A DNA stretch of 33,557 nt from Clostridiales bacterium (lineage in GTDB: Bacteria; Bacillota; Clostridia; Oscillospirales; Oscillospiraceae). Of this stretch, positions 28,020 to 33,557 are shown piece after piece. Under the pieces are notes generated by a model. The model was given only the letters and a program-made list of their open reading frames with translations. It had not been told where the DNA came from and ran no database searches. The stretch covers positions 5,589-39,145 of the forward strand of contig JAJPXR010000220.1 of assembly GCA_021205375.1 (NCBI GenBank). The letters run 5' to 3'. A program made the position numbers and the translations under genes. How positions within the stretch are numbered: the stretch's first letter is position 1; each line of letters begins with the position of its first letter.

Positions 28020-30287
28020 TCAGTTCATCTCGATGAGCTCGACCTCAGACATCCAGCTCCAGTAAGGCGTCATATCAGACGTGACGGTGTCGGTGTTGAC
28101 CCGCTCGGTGGAGACCAGGTAGTTTTCGCTGCGCTGGTAGACGGGGATCTCAACGCCCCAATCCAGGATGATCTCCATGGCGCTCTTGTACAGCGTCTTG
28201 CGGAAGGTCTGGTCGGTGGACTGGCGGGCGGTCATGATCAGCTCGTCCAGGTCTGCATCGTTGATGGCGTAGTAGTTGGTGGAACCCGCGCTGTGATAGA
28301 GCTGATACATGTCGGGGTCGGTGGAAGCCTGCCATGCGGCGACCCACATATCGGCCTCGCCGGACTGGTAAGCGGCGTACAGCTCAGAAGCGTCGGCGTG
28401 GTCGTTGATGGTCAGGGTGATACCGATGGTGGCCAGAGCGTCAGCGGCGTTGCTCAGCAGCAGGAAGGAGGGGTGGTCACCGGTGCCGGAACCGCCGATG
28501 TGGACGGTGTAGGTCAGGGAAGCACCCTCAGGAGCGGCGGTGACAACGCCGTCCTCCACGGTGTAACCGGCGGCGGCGAAGTAGCCCAGAGCGGCGTCCA
28601 GAGCGGCGGCATACTTGTCGTCCACGCTCATGTCATCGGTATAGATGCTGTTGCCGTCCACGTCCACGGAATAGGCCACCTGATAGCCGTCGTCCGTGAC
28701 CTGGGGGGCTGCCCAGCTTGTGCTGGAAATGGGATAGTTGATGACGGAAGCGGTCTCGCCGTAGTAGGAGTCGATGGACTCGTCACGGTAGACGGAGAAA
28801 ACAGTGGCGAACGCCTTGCGCAGCGCCTTGGAAGCATCGGAAGAGGCGTCGTCGCCCACCTTCACGTTGTCCGCGCAGATACCGATGTAGCCATAGCCGC
28901 GGAAATCGTACAGATAAGTGGTGATGACATCACCGACCAGCTCGCCGTTGGAGTTGTAGGTGGTGATCTCGTCTGCCCGCTCAGCAGAATAGGCGGGGTC
29001 GGCGATGTCCACAGTGCCGGTGACGATGCCGGAGATCTTGTCGTCCTCAGAGGTGATCTCCATGAAGTTCAGATACTGGGTAGCAGGCTCGCCCTTGAAG
29101 TAATAGGGGTTGGCCTCCATGTAGACCACGCCGTTGGAATACTCGTTGAAGATGTAGGGACCGGCGCCCATGGGAGCGGGGGTCTTATCCTTGATGCTGC
29201 TCAGGTCGCCCTTGGTGAAGCCGAAGGAGTGGCCGTCGTAGTCATACAGGCTCTCGTCCCCGTAGTAAGCCAGCGGGGTGATGGGCAGGGACAACTGATA
29301 GATGAAGGTGGCGTCCAGCTCGGTGGTGATAACGTCCATGCTGTAGTCGCCGGTGCGGACGATGCCGGAAACGTAGTCGGCGGACTCGCCGGTCTCGATG
29401 CCGATGGAGTAGGCGTCATAGTCCTCCATCAGGTCGAACAGGGAGGTGTAAGCAGCCTCAGTGTCGGACAGAGTGGCGTAGTCGCCTGCATAGCTCTCCA
29501 CCAGCAGGTTCCAGAAGTCCTCGGCGGTGGCGTCCGCAGCCAGGCCCTCAAAGCCCCAAGCGGCGGCGGCTGTGGCAACGTCGCCCTCCTCAGCAACGCC
29601 TGCGTCCACGCAGTAGTCCACGATCTCCTGGGCGAAGGCGGTGCCTGCCTGGGTCAGGTCGGCCCAGAAAGCGGTCTGGGTCTCTTCATCCCAATAGGTG
29701 AAGTCGGTGTTGTCCTGACCGGCTGCGGCCAGCAGGTCGAACAGGGTGCTCATGCCGCTGCGGTAGGCGTCCAGGCCCTCGATGGGGCAGGAATACAGCG
29801 TGGTGGAGCCGTCATAGGTGGGATCCAGGAACACATACATGGCGAAGATCACGTCGTCGATGTCGGCATAGGTGCCGTCGGAGAACTGGATGTCGTCCCG
29901 CATGGTCACGCTGTAGGTGACGGTGCCGTCGTCGTTCTCGGTGACAACGATGTCAGAGGTGCCATAGTAAGTGTAGTCGGTGCCGTTGTAGGAGAGATTA
30001 TAGCCCTCGATGCCGCTGAGGACAGGCTCGCCCACGCGGTCGGTGTACATCAGGAACGCCTGGGTCATCTCCTCCACGTTGACGTCGTCCACGCTGGCGG
30101 CGAAGAACGGAGAGAACTTCTGTTCCAGACCGGTCACGCTGGCCACCAGAGTGTCGCTGTCCTCCTCGGTGGTGGCGGCACTGCTGTCGGTGGATGTGTC
30201 AGCGCTGCTGCTGCCGCCGCAGGCGGCCAGGGACAGGACCATCGCCAGCGCCAGGATCAGCGCAAGCAGTTTCTTGGCTTGTTTCAT
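28020..30287 (-). CDS. Oligopeptide ABC transporter substrate-binding lipoprotein (SBP_bac_5 type)
   Basis: [28 protein letters not shown] lipoprotein signal; [25 protein letters not shown]; start placed at ATG 30287 with AGGAGGAAGC RBS. Confidence 0.93.
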   Translation of the reverse strand: MKQAKKLLALILALAMVLSLAACGGSSSADTSTDSSAATTEEDSDTLVASVTGLEQKFSPFFAASVDDVNVEEMTQAFLMYTDRVGEPVLSGIEGYNLSYNGTDYTYYGTSDIVVTENDDGTVTYSVTMRDDIQFSDGTYADIDDVIFAMYVFLDPTYDGSTTLYSCPIEGLDAYRSGMSTLFDLLAAAGQDNTDFTYWDEETQTAFWADLTQAGTAFAQEIVDYCVDAGVAEEGDVATAAAAWGFEGLAADATAEDFWNLLVESYAGDYATLSDTEAAYTSLFDLMEDYDAYSIGIETGESADYVSGIVRTGDYSMDVITTELDATFIYQLSLPITPLAYYGDESLYDYDGHSFGFTKGDLSSIKDKTPAPMGAGPYIFNEYSNGVVYMEANPYYFKGEPATQYLNFMEITSEDDKISGIVTGTVDIADPAYSAERADEITTYNSNGELVGDVITTYLYDFRGYGYIGICADNVKVGDDASSDASKALRKAFATVFSVYRDESIDSYYGETASVINYPISSTSWAAPQVTDDGYQVAYSVDVDGNSIYTDDMSVDDKYAAALDAALGYFAAAGYTVEDGVVTAAPEGASLTYTVHIGGSGTGDHPSFLLLSNAADALATIGITLTINDHADASELYAAYQSGEADMWVAAWQASTDPDMYQLYHSAGSTNYYAINDADLDELIMTARQSTDQTFRKTLYKSAMEIILDWGVEIPVYQRSENYLVSTERVNTDTVTSDMTPYWSWMSEVELIEMN

Positions 30288-30335
30288 TTTGCTTCCTCCT
30301 TGTTTTTTCCCAGTCTCCGCCACCGAAAGGACATT

Positions 30336-30381
30336 CTCTGTTCCGTGTGCAACACGGAACAGAGCGGGAGCGCTCCCGCTC
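30336..30381 (-). promoter_or_regulatory. Structured leader of the SBP gene: two overlapping perfect palindromes
   Basis: CTCTGTTCCGTGT-GCA-ACACGGAACAGAG (30336-30364) and GAGCGGGAGCGCTCCCGCTC (30362-30381), sharing 3 nt. Confidence 0.6.
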
Positions 30382-30422
30382 GCCTTGCGGCCAGTTCTCC
30401 GGCCGGCGATACTGTTCATTTT

Positions 30423-30451
30423 ATAATAGTCTTTTTATGATAGCTTGTCAA
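30423..30451 (-). promoter_or_regulatory. Near-consensus promoter of the SBP/oligopeptide transporter operon
   Basis: Minus strand TTGACA, 17-nt spacer, TATTAT. Confidence 0.78.
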
Positions 30452-30490
30452 TTTCATAATTCAAAATTTTCGGATGTTCCAAAAACTTTC

Positions 30491-31033
30491 TTAAATTTCC
30501 CCAATTTTCTCCCATCGCATGTTTGAAAGCGCCCTTCTCGCGGTGAGAATGCCTGAAAATGCCAGGATTTCCAGGCAGAGCAGCCCCAAAACAGGAAGCA
30601 ACGCTTCGCCGCCGCCCGCGAGGAACACATCCAGCAGCTCCCCCAGGACGGTCAGGGCGGTCCCGACGGCGGCGACAATCGCCCGCCGGGGAATGCTGCC
30701 CACCGTCTCCTCATAGACATAGGCCCGGAGGGGGTCGCCGCCTGTGACCAGGCGGCCAATGCCCCAGCCCATGCTGACAGAGGCCACCATCTGGACCACA
30801 TAGGGGAGGATGACGTAGGCGCGCTGCTGCATCCCGGTGCCGGGGATGCAGCCCGCGGCGACAGTGGCGGCGAAGGACGCCGCCCAGAGAACGGCCAGCC
30901 CCGCCATGGCCCGGCGGCGGCTTTTGCCCCCGTCCTGATAAGCGTAATGGTCCCCGGTGTAGACATACTCTCCGCTGGCGGTCCGGTGGAACTCGTCCGT
31001 ATGGGCGTTGACGCCCCACTTGCGCCCCGCCAT
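30491..31033 (-). CDS. Hypothetical membrane protein (180 aa), coupled to the M3 peptidase gene
   Basis: Several hydrophobic helices; ATGA overlap with upstream ORF 31033-32736. Confidence 0.78.
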   Translation of the reverse strand: MAGRKWGVNAHTDEFHRTASGEYVYTGDHYAYQDGGKSRRRAMAGLAVLWAASFAATVAAGCIPGTGMQQRAYVILPYVVQMVASVSMGWGIGRLVTGGDPLRAYVYEETVGSIPRRAIVAAVGTALTVLGELLDVFLAGGGEALLPVLGLLCLEILAFSGILTARRALSNMRWEKIGEI

Positions 31034-32736
31034 CAGGCAATGCCCGTCAGGTCAAAGTTCGCCAGCCATTCCCTTGCGGCCTGACAAACCTCCCGGAGGC
31101 AGCTCTCCTCAAAGGGACTCTTCAATCCGGCGTTTTTCAGCAGGTCAGTGAAGGTGGCGGAACCGCCCTGGCTGGTGTAGGCCATATAGTGCTGCCAGGC
31201 GTCGGGCAAATTCTTTTGGATCATGGCCCAAAACTCCAGAGAGACCGTCTGGGCCAGGCAGTAGTCGATGTAGTAGAAGGGAGACGAGTAGATGTGATGC
31301 TTCAACTGCCAGTGCTCTCCCTCGCTGTAGAAGGGGATCTCGCCGTCCAGCCGCATCCAGGGCATATAGGTCCCCATCAGCTCCTTCCAGACCCCGTGGC
31401 GCTGGGCGGGCGTCAGGTCGGGCTGCTCGTAGACGATGTGCTGGAAGTGGTCCACCATCGTCCCATAGGGGATGAAGGTCAGCGCGCCGGACAGGTGGCT
31501 GTAATAGAACTTCCGGGTGTCCTCCCCAAAGAAGCCCTCGGCCCAGGGCCAGGCGAAGAACTCCATAGACATGGAGTGGACCTCGCAGGCCTCCATGCTG
31601 GGCCAGCGGGAGGACAGGGGGACCCGCTTCCGGTTGAGGTACTCGGCAAAGGCGTGGCCCGCCTCGTGAGTGACCACCTCCACATCTCCCTGGGTGCCGT
31701 TGAAGTTGGCGAAGATGAAGGGGACCTCATAGTCCGGCAGGCTGGTGCAGTAGCCGCCGCCGGCCTTGCCCTCGGTGCTGAGCACATCCAGCAGTTCGCC
31801 GTCCAACATGACGCGGAAAAATTCGCTGGTTTCCGGGCTTAATTCATCGTAAAACTTCTTCCCCTGGGCCAGGATGTCCTCCGCCGACCCCTGGGGCCGG
31901 GGATTGCCGGAGCGGAACTCCAGGGCGTTGTCCGCAAAGCTCATGGGGTATTCCTTCCCCAGCCGTTTGGCCTGCTCCCGATAGATGCTGTCCGCCACAG
32001 GGACCAGATACTTCACCACGGCGGCCCGGAACTGCTCCACGTCCTCCTTGGTGTAGCAGTTGCGGCCCATGCGGTAGTAACCCAGGGTGGTATACCCCTC
32101 GTACCCCAGCTTTTTGCCCATCGTGTCCCGCAGGTGGACCAACTGGTCATAGATGCTGTCCATGCGGTCCTGGTGGTCCTTGTACCACTGGCCCTCCGCT
32201 TTCCACGCGGCCAGACGGCGCTCGTCGTCCGGGTCGCTCTTGAAGGGGGTCATCTGGCTCAGGGTGTACACCCCGCCCTCAAAGGGGACTTGGGCGGAGG
32301 CCAGCAGCTTCTCGTATTCCTGGGTCAGGTCGTTCTCCTGCTGGAGTTCGGGGACGATCTCCGGTGAAAAGGCTTTCAGCTCCAGCTCCGCGTTGGTGAA
32401 CATCAGCTCGCCGTACTCCCTGGCAAAGTCGGCCCGGAAGGGGCTGGCCAGCAGCGCCAGCGTCCACTCCTGGCTGACCGCCTGGAGTTCCGGCGTAGCG
32501 GCGTTCCAGAATTTAGATTCTTCGTCGTAGAACCCATCCCGCGTGTCGATGGAATGGCGGATGCTGGCCAGCGTCGCCTGGGTGTTGATGTGTTTTTCCA
32601 GTTCCTGTTCCTCCAGGAACACCTGTCGGGCTGTCTCGTAGTCCGCCGCGCTTTGCAGCCGCTCGGTCAGAGCGGTCTGCTGGTTTTTCAGCGCCTCCAG
32701 GTCCGGGCGCTCGTACTTCATCTCAGAAAATTTCAA
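31033..32736 (-). CDS. M3 family metallopeptidase (oligoendopeptidase-like)
   Basis: HEAGHAFAEYLN zinc-binding motif; MKFSEMKYERPDLEAL N-terminus typical of this family; TTG start 8 nt after GGAGG is preferred over the 32751 GTG, which lies in the RBS. Confidence 0.92.
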   Translation of the reverse strand: MKFSEMKYERPDLEALKNQQTALTERLQSAADYETARQVFLEEQELEKHINTQATLASIRHSIDTRDGFYDEESKFWNAATPELQAVSQEWTLALLASPFRADFAREYGELMFTNAELELKAFSPEIVPELQQENDLTQEYEKLLASAQVPFEGGVYTLSQMTPFKSDPDDERRLAAWKAEGQWYKDHQDRMDSIYDQLVHLRDTMGKKLGYEGYTTLGYYRMGRNCYTKEDVEQFRAAVVKYLVPVADSIYREQAKRLGKEYPMSFADNALEFRSGNPRPQGSAEDILAQGKKFYDELSPETSEFFRVMLDGELLDVLSTEGKAGGGYCTSLPDYEVPFIFANFNGTQGDVEVVTHEAGHAFAEYLNRKRVPLSSRWPSMEACEVHSMSMEFFAWPWAEGFFGEDTRKFYYSHLSGALTFIPYGTMVDHFQHIVYEQPDLTPAQRHGVWKELMGTYMPWMRLDGEIPFYSEGEHWQLKHHIYSSPFYYIDYCLAQTVSLEFWAMIQKNLPDAWQHYMAYTSQGGSATFTDLLKNAGLKSPFEESCLREVCQAAREWLANFDLTGIA

Positions 32737-32797
32737 GTTGCGTTCCTCCACAGTATTCTGCCGCCGCGCCGACGGCGTATTGCGAATGATAAAGGGA

Positions 32798-32826
32798 ATT
32801 ATACTTCACTTCCCGACATTTTGCAA
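32798..32826 (-). promoter_or_regulatory. Promoter of the M3 peptidase gene
   Basis: Minus strand TTGCAA, 17-nt spacer, TATAAT. Confidence 0.65.
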
Positions 32827-33047
32827 CCCCTTGGGGTCTCCGCTGAAGCCTCCCCGCTGGGAATTTCCTTCGGTCACAACAGAAGCGGGTTCGGTGGAGA
32901 CAGGCAGGGAGGCACGAAGTGCCGCTTGACGGCAAATGTCGATTTTCTCCGGGAAGTTGGCAAAAGCTATTCCCAATCGCGCACATAATATGATATACTA
33001 TTAAAAATCGTGTTTTCGGCAGAAAAAAACAGAAAGGACCGGGCGCT

Positions 33048-33557
33048 ATGAGTCAATATTCAATTTTGCTTGTGGACGATGAGGAAGATGTGCTCCGGGT
33101 CATTTTGCGCAAATTGGACTGGGAGAACCTAGGCTTTTCTATCGTTGGCTATGCAAAAAATGGAAGGGAAGCGCTAGAGCTGGCAGAGGATCTGCAGCCC
33201 GATGTGGTGATGACTGACATCAAAATGCCCTACATGGACGGGCTGGAGATGGGCCGCCGAATAAAGGAGATCTGTCCCCAGGTCAAAATCGTCATTTTTT
33301 CCGGTTTTGACCGGTTCGAGTATGCCCAGGAGGCCATCAAGCTGGAGGTGGAGGAGTATATTCTCAAGCCCATCGACGCCGACAAGCTGCGCAGCGTGTT
33401 CCTGCGCCTGCGGGAAAAACTGGACCGGGAGCGGGCCGAAAAAAGGGACATTGACAAGCTGCACCAGTACTATATGGAAAGCCTGCCGGTGCTACAGGAA
33501 AATTTTTGGTTCTATAATAAATGTTGGGGTCAGGTAAAGCACCTGGCCCCAAATTCA
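33048..33557 (+). CDS. Response regulator (receiver domain), 3' end missing and possibly interrupted
   Basis: MSQYSILLVDDEEDVLRVILRKLDWENLGFSIVGYAKNGREALELAEDLQPDVVMTDIKMPYMDGLEMGRRIKE...ILKPID; open to the window end, so absent from the supplied ORF track. Confidence 0.88.
   Translation, partial: MSQYSILLVDDEEDVLRVILRKLDWENLGFSIVGYAKNGREALELAEDLQPDVVMTDIKMPYMDGLEMGRRIKEICPQVKIVIFSGFDRFEYAQEAIKLEVEEYILKPIDADKLRSVFLRLREKLDRERAEKRDIDKLHQYYMESLPVLQENFWFYNKCWGQVKHLAPNS

Noticed and set aside
27933-30440. 835-aa plus-strand ORF
   Set aside because: Antisense shadow of the SBP gene; Gly/Val/His-rich translation with no recognisable domain or RBS.
1-33557. CRISPR arrays, tRNA or rRNA genes
   Set aside because: No regularly spaced direct repeats with unique spacers and no tRNA/rRNA signatures noticed; the only regular repeats are coding (2278-4352). 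A tRNAscan-SE/CRISPRCasFinder run would confirm.

Overview
Low-to-mid GC Clostridia-like (Bacillota; inference) contig of 33.6 kb. Left to right it carries: (i) a C-rich, probably artefactual contig end. (ii) A putative defence locus: a Zn-ribbon/TIR/NACHT-type STAND/TPR-like protein whose single long frame (252-4352) is interrupted by one in-frame TAG at 2607. It converges on a two-gene minus-strand unit encoding a small unknown protein and a membrane protein with tandem Rossmann/TrkA-N-like regions and a C-terminal RyR domain. (iii) A minus-strand surface-glycan operon (DegT aminotransferase, monotopic sugar-phosphate transferase, three consecutive ATP-grasp ligases, SDR epimerase, one GT2, a Wzy-like polymerase also split by an in-frame TAG, and a Wzx flippase) behind a near-consensus sigma-A-type promoter. 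(iv) A heterodimeric ABC exporter with asymmetric catalytic sites, preceded by a duplicated 78-bp promoter/operator module. (v) An oligopeptide ABC importer operon with a structured leader, plus an M3 oligoendopeptidase. (vi) A response-regulator gene that runs off the right end into sequence resembling an IS terminus. The strongest leads are the TIR-STAND/RyR pairing (a possible NAD-derived-signal to membrane-effector system), the amber interruption inside an exact 47-codon repeat array, the three-ATP-grasp glycan locus with a G9 slippage tract, and the duplicated four-operator promoter. Family calls come from motif recognition only; no database search was run.
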